Assembly: GCF_014699035.1 (NCBI RefSeq)
Contig: NZ_JACXAA010000009.1
Coordinates: 248,001-312,000, forward strand
Length of the DNA: 64,000 nt
Direction: 5' to 3'
Origin: Spirosoma validum
GTDB lineage: Bacteria > Bacteroidota > Bacteroidia > Cytophagales > Spirosomataceae
The position numbers were made by a program, and so were the translations under genes. The first letter of the stretch is position 1. Every line of letters starts with the position of its first letter. A model generated the notes under the pieces. It was given only the letters and a program-made list of their open reading frames with translations, made no database searches and was not told where the DNA came from. Shown here in pieces: positions 41,026 to 50,377 of this stretch.

Positions 41026-43275
41026 TTAGGGTAACGCAAATGCAACATACGAACCGCCCGGTTTTAAGCCATAACGGGTGCCACCGGCTGCAATAACGAC
41101 GTATTGCCTGCCATTCGCCATATACGTGATGGGCGTTGCAAAACCACCGGCTGGTAGTTTGGATTCCCACACGACTTTGCCGGTTTTACGGTCATACGCG
41201 AAGAGTTTTTCGTCATACGTAGCCGCAATGAAGATAAGGCCACCAGCCGTAACGATCGGACCACCGTGATTCTCGGTTCCCGTTTTTGGTACGCCCTGCT
41301 TGGCCAGATCGGGATATTCACCGAGCGGAACCTGCCAGAGGTATTCGCCGGTATTCAGGTTGATGGCACTCAGGTTTCCCCAGGGCGGTTTAATCGCCGG
41401 ATAATTATCCTGGTCCCGAAATTGCGTATTACCGTTATTCAGATAAGGTGGCATGTAAGGAAAATCGGCTCCTTCGGTAACTGGCGCTGTAACGACCGAG
41501 CTATGAATATCTGTTGAGGCAACAGCAGGCGCAGCGGGCTTTACATCGAGTTTTAGTAAAAAATTGATGATAGCGTCTCGATCTTCTTTCGATAGGTGGC
41601 CAAACGAAGGCATACGGCCCCGCCCGGTTGACAGAATCGTACTGATCTGCTCCCGGTTCAGTCGTTTATCGACTTCGCTCAAATCAGGGTAGGCCTGGGC
41701 AGCGCTCGCTTTGGCTTCGTTGCTGCCTTTGCCGCTCAGCCCGTGACAGACCGAACAGTTCGTGTTGAACAGGTACGTGCCCCGGGTCATCGCTACGTTC
41801 TTGCCCTGCGCCCGAACATCCCGCATCTTCAGCCACCAAAGCATGGTATTGCCGTTTTGATACATAATACCGTCCGGATCGGCCGCGCTGCCACCCCATT
41901 CAGCTCCGCCACCAAAGCCATAAAACAACGTACCTTCTTCACTAGGCGGCATGTACTTGCTACCGTGCCGGCTGTTTTTGTATCGGTCCAGTACGTAGGC
42001 GTGGGCTTCGGGCGTACGCGTCGTAATCTCCGCTTCCGTTAATTCCTGCCGGACAAAAGGGGCGGGTTTTGTTGGAACGGGTTGCGTCGGCCACGGTTTT
42101 TCGCCCGGCAACGCGGGTGAGGTAGGAACGGGAACTTCGTTCACCGGAAACAAGGGTTTGCCTGTATCCCGATCAAACACGAAGATGTACCCATCTTTAG
42201 TCGCCTGCGCTACGGCATCGACCATCTTCCCGTTGTGTTTGACAGTTATAAGCGTGGGCGGGCAGGGGAGGTCGCGGTCCCACAAATCGTGGTGTACGGT
42301 CTGAAAATGCCACACGCGCTTGCCCGTTTCGGCATTGATAGCGATTACACAATTGGCAAACAGGTTCTGGCCCGGCCGGTCACCCCCGTAGAAATCAACC
42401 GAAGGTGATCCCGTTCCGGCGTAAACGACCCCCCGTTTCTCGTCGATGACCATCCCTGCCCAACAATTGGCCCCTCCCAGTTTTTTGTACGAATCTTTCG
42501 CCCAGGTTTCGTAACCGAACTCACCGGGCAACGGAATCGTATGAAATACCCAGGCCAGCTTGCCGGTGCGGACATTGAACGCCCGAATGTAGCCCGGAGG
42601 AGCATCGCCCCCTTCATTCACGGCGGAGCCCGTAATCAGTAGATCTTTATAAATAACACCGGGGGTTGTGACCCGAATCGATAGGTTCGCTACGTCGTGT
42701 CCGAGCGTTTCTTTATCGCCCAGTCCTTCGTGCAAATCCACTTCGCCATTCTGGCCAAAGCTCTCGATGGATTTACCTGTTGTGGCATTAATGGCGTATA
42801 AAGACGAGCCAACTGTATACAGGATGCGTTTGTCCTGGCCGCCGTCGCGGGCACCATCTTCCCAGTAAACAACACCACGTAGCGGATGAAACCGGGGGCG
42901 CTTTTCGGGATTGGCGAACGGATCGAACTGCCAGATTTGCTTACCCGTTGCCGCATCAGCTGCAAACAACTTCATACGGGGAGACGTACCGTACAATACC
43001 CCGTTAACCACGATGGGTTGGCATTGGATGTCCATACCTCGCTGATTGGGATCTTTATTGTCGCCGGTCTCATAAGTCCAGGCTAGTTGCAGATTCTTTA
43101 CGTTCTGAGTATTGATTTGGGTCAGCGGTGAGTACCGGTTACCGGCGTTATTGCCGCCGTAGGTAGGCCAGTCATCACTCGGGAGTTGCGAATTGACGGT
43201 GGAATTTGACCAGTTTGCAGACAGGAAGCCTCCCAGAACCAGAATTCCGAAGAAGAATTTTAGTGCGAAATTCAT
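41026..43275 (-). CDS. PQQ-dependent dehydrogenase with inserted cytochrome c domain
   Basis: A 749-residue exported quinoprotein. An N-terminal hydrophobic segment is followed by DWPTYGGNNAGNRYSPLTQI, the start of the eight-bladed propeller of PQQ dehydrogenases. Blades end in tryptophan-docking repeats such as ATGKQIWQFDPFA, TGKLAWVFHTIPLPGE and TGKRVWHFQTVHHDLWDRD. A cytochrome c module is inserted at about residues 495-590, with C507-x-x-C510-H511 and a methionine candidate in GRGRMPSFG. The last blades follow (LNTGEYLWQVPLGEYP, KTGTENHGGPIVT). It oxidises a sugar or alcohol in the periplasm and passes electrons through its own haem. PQQ synthesis genes are not in the window. In this operon it could make an aldonate for the dehydratases. 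Confidence 0.92.
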   Translation of the reverse strand: MNFALKFFFGILVLGGFLSANWSNSTVNSQLPSDDWPTYGGNNAGNRYSPLTQINTQNVKNLQLAWTYETGDNKDPNQRGMDIQCQPIVVNGVLYGTSPRMKLFAADAATGKQIWQFDPFANPEKRPRFHPLRGVVYWEDGARDGGQDKRILYTVGSSLYAINATTGKSIESFGQNGEVDLHEGLGDKETLGHDVANLSIRVTTPGVIYKDLLITGSAVNEGGDAPPGYIRAFNVRTGKLAWVFHTIPLPGEFGYETWAKDSYKKLGGANCWAGMVIDEKRGVVYAGTGSPSVDFYGGDRPGQNLFANCVIAINAETGKRVWHFQTVHHDLWDRDLPCPPTLITVKHNGKMVDAVAQATKDGYIFVFDRDTGKPLFPVNEVPVPTSPALPGEKPWPTQPVPTKPAPFVRQELTEAEITTRTPEAHAYVLDRYKNSRHGSKYMPPSEEGTLFYGFGGGAEWGGSAADPDGIMYQNGNTMLWWLKMRDVRAQGKNVAMTRGTYLFNTNCSVCHGLSGKGSNEAKASAAQAYPDLSEVDKRLNREQISTILSTGRGRMPSFGHLSKEDRDAIINFLLKLDVKPAAPAVASTDIHSSVVTAPVTEGADFPYMPPYLNNGNTQFRDQDNYPAIKPPWGNLSAINLNTGEYLWQVPLGEYPDLAKQGVPKTGTENHGGPIVTAGGLIFIAATYDEKLFAYDRKTGKVVWESKLPAGGFATPITYMANGRQYVVIAAGGTRYGLKPGGSYVAFALP

Positions 43276-43319
43276 TGGAAAGTTGAGTCAGTTATAGGTT
43301 AAGGAGATGGGTAAAGTTG

Positions 43320-44297
43320 TTACTTCGTTTTTTCGTAGAATTCATACGCTATTTTCCATTTTACTTCCTGACCGGGGGACGCTATCAGGTGAATGTATGG
43401 CTCCGGGCAGGACGTAGTGGCGCAGGCCCAGTACACCAATTTTTGAAGCGGTTGATCGCTGGTTATATGCACACCCGCGCCGGTTTTCTGATTTTCGATA
43501 CGTATATCGTAATCGGTAGCGGTTGGACCAAAACCTTGTAAGCCCGCACTGTAAACGTTCTCCTTTTTCTCTAATTCCCGCGAATAAACCAGCCGGTTTC
43601 CCTGCGCCAGAATCGTACTGCCAAATCCTTTTCCCTCGGCTTTTACGTCGAACGGGAATTGGACAGTGACCGTCGGACCAGTGGGTTGCTTGTCGATGAT
43701 GAAGAAATTATGGTTATAGACACTGGTTTCAATGGGGAGCTTACCCGTGTTTTTTAGACTATGTTCGAGCACCAGTTCCGATTTGCCTTTCGTCAACCGT
43801 ACTGTTTTTCGATAGACGTACCCATAACCGGTAGCGTTATCGGATAACTCATGGGTAAAATCGATATAATCGTTGTGTTCTTTTAGTTGCCATTTGCCAG
43901 GGTCTGCTACGTCATAATACTTTGCGAATGCATACGGTTTATCCTCTGATTTACGTAATGTGCCTACGCCGATTTTAACAAACGTACTGCCGGGTTTAGC
44001 ATCAGCATAGCCAAGAGGAGTAAATTCTTCAACAGGCCCACTAATGGCATCGTGCAACTTCGGGTCATAGTTGTCAAACCACGGTTCAATAAATGTATGG
44101 CCTTTATAGTCCAGATTCTTAAACGCGCCAGCCCAATCGAACCGCGTTCCCCGATAATACCCTTTGTCGGCATCAGGTAAGTACAGCGTGGTTTGGATTT
44201 GTCCGTTGGTTAAATTGACCTGTGGCAATTCGGCTAAGGGAAATGTAGGGCTGAACAAACCGCCAAATGCACAGATAGATAGAAGTATTTTTTTCAA
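43320..44297 (-). CDS. DUF4861 secreted protein
   Basis: About 325 residues from a TTG start at 44297-44295, which gives a clean signal peptide (LKKILLSICAFGGLFSPTFP). The longer frame with ATG at 44339 would place its start inside the arm of a large inverted repeat (44316-44405) and add residues without signal character. The body has beta-rich blocks typical of the galactose-mutarotase-like fold: GYYRGTRFDWAGAFKNL, FTPLGYADAKPGSTFVKIGVG, VYNHNFFIIDKQPTGP and a C-terminal YIHLIASPGQEVKWKIAYEF. DUF4861 proteins occur in polysaccharide-use loci, and their role is unknown. It precedes the PQQ dehydrogenase gene by 44 bases in the same direction. Confidence 0.85.
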   Translation of the reverse strand: MKKILLSICAFGGLFSPTFPLAELPQVNLTNGQIQTTLYLPDADKGYYRGTRFDWAGAFKNLDYKGHTFIEPWFDNYDPKLHDAISGPVEEFTPLGYADAKPGSTFVKIGVGTLRKSEDKPYAFAKYYDVADPGKWQLKEHNDYIDFTHELSDNATGYGYVYRKTVRLTKGKSELVLEHSLKNTGKLPIETSVYNHNFFIIDKQPTGPTVTVQFPFDVKAEGKGFGSTILAQGNRLVYSRELEKKENVYSAGLQGFGPTATDYDIRIENQKTGAGVHITSDQPLQKLVYWACATTSCPEPYIHLIASPGQEVKWKIAYEFYEKTK

Positions 44298-44315
44298 GGT
44301 TGCAGGAACAGTTTG

Positions 44316-44405
44316 GGTATCGCGGACTTGATTCCGCATAGTCGTAGACCAAAATTTAGGTAAAAGAAATAGTCTGCGGCTATGCGGAATCAAGTCCGCG
44401 ATACC
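44316..44405. repeat. 26-bp perfect inverted repeat with GGTATC ends
   Basis: Left arm 44316-44341 (GGTATCGCGGACTTGATTCC and six more bases) is the exact reverse complement of 44380-44405, with a 38-base loop. Each arm contains a smaller palindrome, GCGGA...TCCGC. It fills the gap between susD and the DUF4861 gene. Its ends resemble the elements at 48945 and 63154. Confidence 0.85.
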
Positions 44406-44407
44406 AA

Positions 44408-45886
44408 TTAATTCAAATTCGGATTGATCGAGGTATCCGTGTAGGGGAGCGTAAACCAATAGTTTGCTTTGGTGATCGCTTTGATGGGTTGTAGATCGTC
44501 GGGGCTTTTGGCAGCATTGGCCGCTTCGACGCGCTCCAGACGGACCAGATCGAACCAGCGGGTGCGCTCGCAGGCAAACTCCCAGGCGCGTTCCTGAACG
44601 ACTTCATCCGCAAATTGAGTCGCAGTCAGGCCATCGGCCGGGGACAGTGCTTTTGTGCCCGATGCCCGGCCCCGTAACCGTACGGCGTTCAGCGCATCGT
44701 AGGCCACCTGATCCGGACCACCCGTGCCGCGTGCTTTGGCTTCCGCATAAATCGTCAGGACGTGTGGATACCGCATCATCACCGAAGGCAGCGAAATACT
44801 TGACGTCAGGATGTTGCCTTTGATGTACCATTTCTGGTAATAAGGGTGTTTCGTGAGGCTGTTTTGCCAGGCTACTTTCTCACCGCTGGGCTTAATGAAT
44901 TCGGTACGAAACGTAGCGGACTTGCGCGGACCTTCAGGAAAATCGCGGAAAAAGTTCAGTTCGGCGAACATGTCGTCCCAGCCGTTCTCTTCGCCGGGCA
45001 TGGTCGTGTTGCCATACGTAGCGTTGGCCGTGCCACTACCGCCCGTGAAGCCGTTGATCTGGAAAACTGATTCCGAAAGGATAGCCACCGCCGGATCGTT
45101 GGCAAACACTTCAGCAAAAGTTGGCAATAGTGCAAACCCATACGTAGCGCGGTTGTCGATCACTTCTTTCGCTTTGGCGGCTGCCAGATCGTATTTGTCG
45201 GTTTGTTTCAGTGGCCAGCCCGCCATGGTCAGGTATACATCGGCCAGGAATGCCTTCGCCGACCCGGCATTGGGTCGCCCCGGATCACGGCGGCCGTTGG
45301 GCAGCATGGTTTCGGCTTTCTTCAGATCATCGACGATCAGAGCATACACCTCCGCTGGCGTCGATTTCTTTACCGTCAGCAGATCGGCCGAGTACTCACC
45401 GACCGTAATCAGCGGAATGTTGCCATAGAACCGGGTCAGCCAGTAGTACGAGAACGCGCGAATGAAATACGCTTCACCGGCAATATTCGTGATCGTAGCC
45501 TGAGTTCCCGCCGTTTTCGTATAATTATTGATTACGTTGTTAGCGCCCTGAATGGCTTTGTAGCAGCCATTATACACCGCACCGGACCGCTGATTGGTCG
45601 TTGTTACGTTAAACTGGTCGAATTCGCGCCAGTCGGCTTTATTGCTGGCCGGGTGCGTCGTTACGTCGTCGCTGCCGAGGGTAGCTGCATTGGCCGATGG
45701 GTGTAAAAAGCCCCACGTCCATTGGTTGCCCAGACCCCGGTAAGCCCCTGTCAGGGCCGATTCGAGACCGGCCTGGGTGGAGAGCACGTTGCCGCCATAG
45801 AGTAGACCGGTCGTGTCTTCTTCAAGGTAACCTTTGCAACCCGCCGTGAACAGGGCTGCTATAGATAGAACAAGTAATTTTTTCAT
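44408..45886 (-). CDS. SusD/RagB-family lipoprotein (pair with the susC at 45903-48893)
   Basis: About 492 residues from the ATG at 45886, where a lipoprotein signal begins (MKKLLVLSIAALFTAGCKGY, Cys at 17). The longer frame overlaps the susC stop and is not signal-like. SusD features: YRGLGNQWTWGFLHPS, NNVINNYTKTAGTQATITN, GEAYFIRAFSYYWLTRFYGN with the usual IPL motif, NAGSAKAFLADVYLTMAGWPL, and the C-terminal helix with VVQERAWEFACERTRWFDLVR. It starts 16 bases after susC and caps that receptor. The substrate is a sugar or sugar-acid oligomer by context. Confidence 0.94.
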   Translation of the reverse strand: MKKLLVLSIAALFTAGCKGYLEEDTTGLLYGGNVLSTQAGLESALTGAYRGLGNQWTWGFLHPSANAATLGSDDVTTHPASNKADWREFDQFNVTTTNQRSGAVYNGCYKAIQGANNVINNYTKTAGTQATITNIAGEAYFIRAFSYYWLTRFYGNIPLITVGEYSADLLTVKKSTPAEVYALIVDDLKKAETMLPNGRRDPGRPNAGSAKAFLADVYLTMAGWPLKQTDKYDLAAAKAKEVIDNRATYGFALLPTFAEVFANDPAVAILSESVFQINGFTGGSGTANATYGNTTMPGEENGWDDMFAELNFFRDFPEGPRKSATFRTEFIKPSGEKVAWQNSLTKHPYYQKWYIKGNILTSSISLPSVMMRYPHVLTIYAEAKARGTGGPDQVAYDALNAVRLRGRASGTKALSPADGLTATQFADEVVQERAWEFACERTRWFDLVRLERVEAANAAKSPDDLQPIKAITKANYWFTLPYTDTSINPNLN

Positions 45887-45902
45887 GGAATAGTAAATGA
45901 GT

Positions 45903-48893
45903 TTAGAAGCCAAGATTGATACCGAGGGTGTATTGTTTAGCGTTCGGATACGAACCGTAGTCGATGCCAATGGCGGTATCGGTGCCGGAACTGGAACGGG
46001 AAGATTCAGGGTCTGGACCGGAATACTTCGTGAAGGTCAACAGATTGGTGGCGCTGAAGAACACGCGGACGTTGGCTTTGTTCTTGAACACGTTGTTCGG
46101 TAGGGAATAGGCCAGACTTACGTTTTTCAACCGAACAAAACTTCCGTTTTCCAGAAACCGGCTCGACTGGGTGAACGGCTGATAGGTTTTGGTGAACGCC
46201 GGAACGTCGGAGGTTTCATTGCCCGGTCGGTAATAATCCCGGATTTCGGTCAGCAAGAATTGCCGCGCATCACCTGAACCTGACATGGCGGCTGCCCGAG
46301 TGTAGTTGAGCTTGTCGACGCCAAAGACACCGTTGAAGAACAGATTCAGCGTCAGTCCTTTATAGGTGAATGTGTTGTTCCAGCCACCCGTCAGTTTGGG
46401 GAAGGCACGGCCAATGATCTGGAAATCGTCAGTATTGATGGAGTTGCTGTTGTTGATATCCTCATAGTGCGGGTCGCCCGGCACGCGGCCCTGCAGAGCG
46501 GCCTGATCGGCCTCGTTCGGCTTCCAGGTCCCCAGGTATCTTAAACCCCAGTAAGCGCCCAGCGGCTGACCCGGCACGAGCATAAACTCGTTGGTAGGTG
46601 ACATGCCGCCCCCCACTCTTGTATCGACTCCCAGGCGAGGCAGATCCCCCAGACTAAGGACTTTATTGGCTAACGTAGCGAAATTGAAGTTGCTTTCCCA
46701 GCGGAAACCTCCTTTGTCGATAGCCGTACCACCAATCGAAAATTCAAACCCTTTGTTTTCAACTTCCCCAATGTTGCGAACCTGTATACCGCCACCCGCA
46801 TAACTGGGTATGGCTGCGTTCAGAAGCAGGTCGAAGGTGGTCTTGTGGAAATAGTCGACTTCGGTGTGTAAACGTCCGTTGAAGAATTCCATTTCGAGTC
46901 CCACATCGGTCTGGCGGGTCGTCTCCCATTTCAGGTTGATGTTTCCGGGGTTGCCCAGGATAACCCCTGCCGTAGCCGCCGAATTGTTGAAGGCCGACTG
47001 GATGTTGTTATACGTTGTTAACGTAGCGTAGGAGCCGATCGCCTGGCTACCGGTCAGGCCCCAGCTTCCCCGTAGTTTCAGGTTGCTGAAAACGTTCAGG
47101 TTCTTGATGAACGCTTCTTCCGACAGACGCCAGCCAAGGGCCAATGACGGGAACACGCTGTATTTGTTGTCAGGCCCGAACTTCGACGACCCATCCCGTC
47201 GAACGGCGGCTGTTACCAGGTATCGGTCTTTATACCCGTAGTTGATACGGCCCAATAGCGAAAAAAGCGTCGATTTGCCGTACCCGGATGCTACGTTTGC
47301 CGCCGTGTTGTTTCCAATATTATCATAACCGAGCTGTGGGAAGCGCAGGCCCGATGCGGTGGCCGTAAAATTACGATCGGTAAACTGTTGCGTTTCCAGT
47401 ACGGCGACGGCATTGATCGAGTGATCGCCCAGTTTTACGTCATACGTCAGGTTGTTGGTGTTCTGTAGGGTCACCTGTTCGGCCGAATACCGGCTGGCAC
47501 TGGGAATACCGTTCGAGATACGCGGTCCCGACAGATTCAGATTCTGTGCGTTTAGGTAGTTTACGGCGTACTGCAGATCGATCGAAAGCCCTTTGATGGG
47601 GAGTTTATAGTTGACGCCCGCGTTGAGGTTCAGGCTCGAGCGTCGGGTGTCGATGGATTGGTCGTAGAGAATATCCAGCGGATTGCGGAACACAGAGCCG
47701 ATTGGATCATTGAACGTTGGCAGGCCGTCGCTCCCATAGGCGGGTGTGGTGGGTGCCCAGGCCAGCGCCTGCACGATAGGTCCCCCGTCGAGGGTATTGT
47801 GATTCTCAGTGCGCGTACCCCACAGATTGACCCGGAACGATAATTTGTCATTGATCTGCGTGTTGATGTTGGTCCGAAGAATATATCGTTTGAAATCTGA
47901 GTTGTTGACAATACCATTCTGATTCAGGTAGTTACCCGAAACTAGAAAAGTTGTCTTGTCACTTCCACCCGATACCGTAATCTGGTGCTGCTGACCCGTA
48001 CCGTTCCGGAAAACGAGGTTCTGCCAGTCGGTACCGCCGTTTCGTTTGTAGTCGTCAATCTGTGCTGCCGTGAAAGGTAAGCCGGAACCCGTTGCCGTAG
48101 CGCGGGCATTCACGATCTCGGCAAATTCGCCAGCTGGAAGTATGTCATAACGCTTAATGACTTCCGACGTACTGAACTGACCTTCGTAGTTGACCTTAAA
48201 GCCACGTGACCCTTTTTTTGTGGTAATGATGATGACGCCGTTCGCACCCCGGCTTCCGTATATCGATGTCGCTGAGGCATCTTTCAGTACCTGAAGGGTT
48301 TCAATGTCGCTGGGGTTGACGAAATTAAAATCAGCTCCAACATATCCATCGACGATGTAAAGAGGGTTGTTACTACCTAAGATGGAGTTGGCACCCCGAA
48401 TCCGAATCTTGGCATCGCCACCCGGTGCGCCATTGGTCTGGTTGACCTGCACACCCGCTACCCGGCCCTGCAACACCTGATCCAGACGCGTAATGGGTTG
48501 CTGCGCGAACTCTTTCGTCGAAATGGCGCTCAAGGCCCCCGTTACGTCGCTTTTGCGCTGCGTACCGTATCCAACCACCACGACTTCATTCAGTGTTTTC
48601 AAATCTTCAGCCAATTGGACGTTAATGATGGAGCGTCCATTGATTGGGATAGTCTGACCAACGTACCCGATGTTCGAAAATACCAACGACGCATTGCTGG
48701 CTGCATTTATAGCGAAATTGCCAGCTGCATCGCTGGAGGTACCTGTCGTCGTACCACTGACCTGAACGTTGACACCAGGTAACCCCTGATTGTCTGGACC
48801 GGTAATTTTGCCGGTCACTCTGGCATTCTGGGCGAAGACATAGCTTTGCCCCAGAAGCAGCAGTAAAACGAAGAGTTTTACAGTTTTTTTCAT
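45903..48893 (-). CDS. SusC/RagA-type TonB-dependent receptor (no STN domain)
   Basis: A 996-residue outer-membrane receptor. Signal peptide MKKTVKLFVLLLLLGQSYVF, then a carboxypeptidase-regulatory-like domain (RVTGKITGPDNQGLPGVNVQ), the SusC hallmark LNEVVVVGYGTQRKSDVTGA, plug segment RIRGANSILGSNNPLYIVDG and a long barrel ending in LGINLGF. Unlike the receptor at 2647, it has no STN signalling domain, so it is unlikely to use a FecR relay. It is the first gene of a susCD pair feeding the PQQ dehydrogenase, DUF4861, dgoK and eda genes downstream. A palindromic element (48945-49009) separates it from the galactonate dehydratase gene. Confidence 0.95.
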   Translation of the reverse strand: MKKTVKLFVLLLLLGQSYVFAQNARVTGKITGPDNQGLPGVNVQVSGTTTGTSSDAAGNFAINAASNASLVFSNIGYVGQTIPINGRSIINVQLAEDLKTLNEVVVVGYGTQRKSDVTGALSAISTKEFAQQPITRLDQVLQGRVAGVQVNQTNGAPGGDAKIRIRGANSILGSNNPLYIVDGYVGADFNFVNPSDIETLQVLKDASATSIYGSRGANGVIIITTKKGSRGFKVNYEGQFSTSEVIKRYDILPAGEFAEIVNARATATGSGLPFTAAQIDDYKRNGGTDWQNLVFRNGTGQQHQITVSGGSDKTTFLVSGNYLNQNGIVNNSDFKRYILRTNINTQINDKLSFRVNLWGTRTENHNTLDGGPIVQALAWAPTTPAYGSDGLPTFNDPIGSVFRNPLDILYDQSIDTRRSSLNLNAGVNYKLPIKGLSIDLQYAVNYLNAQNLNLSGPRISNGIPSASRYSAEQVTLQNTNNLTYDVKLGDHSINAVAVLETQQFTDRNFTATASGLRFPQLGYDNIGNNTAANVASGYGKSTLFSLLGRINYGYKDRYLVTAAVRRDGSSKFGPDNKYSVFPSLALGWRLSEEAFIKNLNVFSNLKLRGSWGLTGSQAIGSYATLTTYNNIQSAFNNSAATAGVILGNPGNINLKWETTRQTDVGLEMEFFNGRLHTEVDYFHKTTFDLLLNAAIPSYAGGGIQVRNIGEVENKGFEFSIGGTAIDKGGFRWESNFNFATLANKVLSLGDLPRLGVDTRVGGGMSPTNEFMLVPGQPLGAYWGLRYLGTWKPNEADQAALQGRVPGDPHYEDINNSNSINTDDFQIIGRAFPKLTGGWNNTFTYKGLTLNLFFNGVFGVDKLNYTRAAAMSGSGDARQFLLTEIRDYYRPGNETSDVPAFTKTYQPFTQSSRFLENGSFVRLKNVSLAYSLPNNVFKNKANVRVFFSATNLLTFTKYSGPDPESSRSSSGTDTAIGIDYGSYPNAKQYTLGINLGF

Positions 48894-48944
48894 GTTTACA
48901 GGTTTATTAAGGAAAAAAGGAAATTTGATTGTTTACTCTTCTAG

Positions 48945-49009
48945 GGTATCTACGGGCTTCAGCCCGTATTGTGACCAGGATGACTCACGGGCTGAAGCCC
49001 GTAGATACC
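48945..49009. repeat. 23-bp inverted repeat, GGTATCTACGGGCTTCAGCC element
   Basis: Left arm 48945-48967 and right arm 48987-49009 are exact reverse complements, with a 19-base loop. Each arm contains ACGGGCT..AGCCCGT, so four half-stems alternate. It lies between the dehydratase gene stop at 49014 and the susC start at 48893. A copy with the same design lies at 63154-63214. Confidence 0.85.
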
Positions 49010-49013
49010 TTTG

Positions 49014-50258
49014 CTACCAGTCGACTACGGAGCCGTCGAGGGCGTTATAAGACTCTGGGTTTTTCCAGTCGTGTCCGATTTTGTCTTTCATCAGTGCATC
49101 GTCCAGCTCAACGCCAAGACCCGGTCCTGACGGAATCATCACCGTACCATCTTTTTGCAGTTTAAACGGATTCTTCAAATAGCCTTCGCCCAGCGTGACT
49201 TGCTCTTGAACAAGGAAATTGGGAACACTGGCCGCCAGATGCAGGCCCACCGCCAGGGAGATTGGACCCATTGGATTGTGTGGTGCAATAGGAACGTAAT
49301 ACGCTTCGGCCATGCCCGCGATGATACGTCCCTCCGTGATGCCTCCTGCATGGCAAAGGTCGGGCTGAACAATACTAACGGCTCGTTTTTCCAGCAGTTC
49401 GCGAAAGCCCCATTTCGTGAAAATTCGCTCACCAGCGGCAATGGGCAAATGCGTACCGCGAGCAATGTCGGCCAGTACGTCCACATTTTGTGCCTGAACC
49501 GGCTCCTCAACAAACATCGGCTTGAAAGGCTCTAACTCCTTGATCAGCAGCTTTGATGTTTGGGGTGGAACACTTCCGTGGAAGTCAATCGCAATGTCCA
49601 TATCATCGCCCCCGGCTTCACGCAGCGACGCGAAATTGTCGATGGCGTACTTGATAAATTTTGGATTCTCGACAATATTGGCCGGGTTCTTCTTCGCTAC
49701 GCCCGTCTTGATTACGGTGTAACCTTCGGCCTTCCGTTTCTTCATATCCTCAGCATTGCTGGCTCTGCCGTAGACACGAACGCGGTCGCGGGTAGGGCCG
49801 CCGAAAAGTTCATAAACCGGTACGTTGAGCAGTTTGCCTTTAATGTCCCAAAGCGCATGATCGATGCCACTCAGAGCACTGGTCAGAATGGGACCTCCCC
49901 GATAAAAGGCATGCCGGTAAATCGCCTGCCAGTGATGAACGACTGCCCGTGGATCTTTGCCGATCAGATAAGGCTCTACTTCCTTAATCGCTGTCTGAAT
50001 CGTCAGCGCGCGACCTTCGAGCAGTGGTTCGCCCAGGCCGTAAACGCCCACATCCGTGTGAATCTTCAGGAAAATCCAGCGCGGTTTAACCAGAAAGGTT
50101 TCCAGCTTCGTGATTTTTACTTTGCTGTAATCCCGAAACTGTCCGGGATTGGAAGCGTACGACGTTTCGGGCAGAATCATCGAACCCATGCCAGCGACAC
50201 CTAGAACGGACTGTATGGCACTACGTCGGGACATGCCCGGTTTGTCTGTAGATTTCAT
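49014..50258 (-). CDS. Enolase-superfamily sugar-acid dehydratase, galactonate dehydratase-like, with Tat-type leader
   Basis: A 414-residue protein. Residues 9-35 (MSRRSAIQSVLGVAGMGSM) form a twin-arginine-type leader. The dehydratase domain has the mandelate racemase/D-galactonate dehydratase blocks: ALSGIDHALWDIKGKLLNVP near 130, IDFHGSVPPQT near 224 (first metal ligand), FVEEPVQAQN near 249, AAGERIFTKWGF near 273, QPDLCHAGGITE near 297 and IAPHNPMGPISLAVGLHLAA near 325 with the general-acid His. It matches DgoD best, so the product is probably 2-keto-3-deoxygalactonate, for the DgoK encoded downstream. A near-perfect operator palindrome lies 24 bases upstream. Export is inferred from the leader only. 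Confidence 0.88.
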   Translation of the reverse strand: MKSTDKPGMSRRSAIQSVLGVAGMGSMILPETSYASNPGQFRDYSKVKITKLETFLVKPRWIFLKIHTDVGVYGLGEPLLEGRALTIQTAIKEVEPYLIGKDPRAVVHHWQAIYRHAFYRGGPILTSALSGIDHALWDIKGKLLNVPVYELFGGPTRDRVRVYGRASNAEDMKKRKAEGYTVIKTGVAKKNPANIVENPKFIKYAIDNFASLREAGGDDMDIAIDFHGSVPPQTSKLLIKELEPFKPMFVEEPVQAQNVDVLADIARGTHLPIAAGERIFTKWGFRELLEKRAVSIVQPDLCHAGGITEGRIIAGMAEAYYVPIAPHNPMGPISLAVGLHLAASVPNFLVQEQVTLGEGYLKNPFKLQKDGTVMIPSGPGLGVELDDALMKDKIGHDWKNPESYNALDGSVVDW

Positions 50259-50281
50259 CAGAGTTTGGTAGTAATGTTTTC

Positions 50282-50297
50282 GTTTAATCGATTAAGC
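50282..50297. promoter_or_regulatory. LacI-type operator candidate before the galactonate dehydratase-like gene
   Basis: GTTTAATCGATTAAGC at 50282-50297 contains the perfect 12-bp palindrome TTAATCGATTAA (50284-50295). The same 16-base pattern, G(C/T)TTAATC(G/C)(A/T)TTAA(G/A)C, occurs before the MR/MLE gene at 58100 and the LacI gene at 59195. It is 24 bases upstream of the start codon. Confidence 0.7.
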
Positions 50298-50336
50298 TGT
50301 TGGAGAGAAAATAACGTAGTAGATATGTATCTCGTA

Positions 50337-50360
50337 AAGTCAGGTTTAGGAACCTGACTT
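50337..50360 (-). terminator. Hairpin between the two dehydratase genes
   Basis: AAGTCAGGTT (50337-50346) pairs exactly with AACCTGACTT (50351-50360) around the loop TAGG. It lies 18 bases after the stop of the RspA/ManD-like gene on the minus strand. On that strand it is followed by TACGAG, not a T-tract, so termination is uncertain. Confidence 0.5.
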
Positions 50361-50377
50361 CACCGCTGATTCCATAC

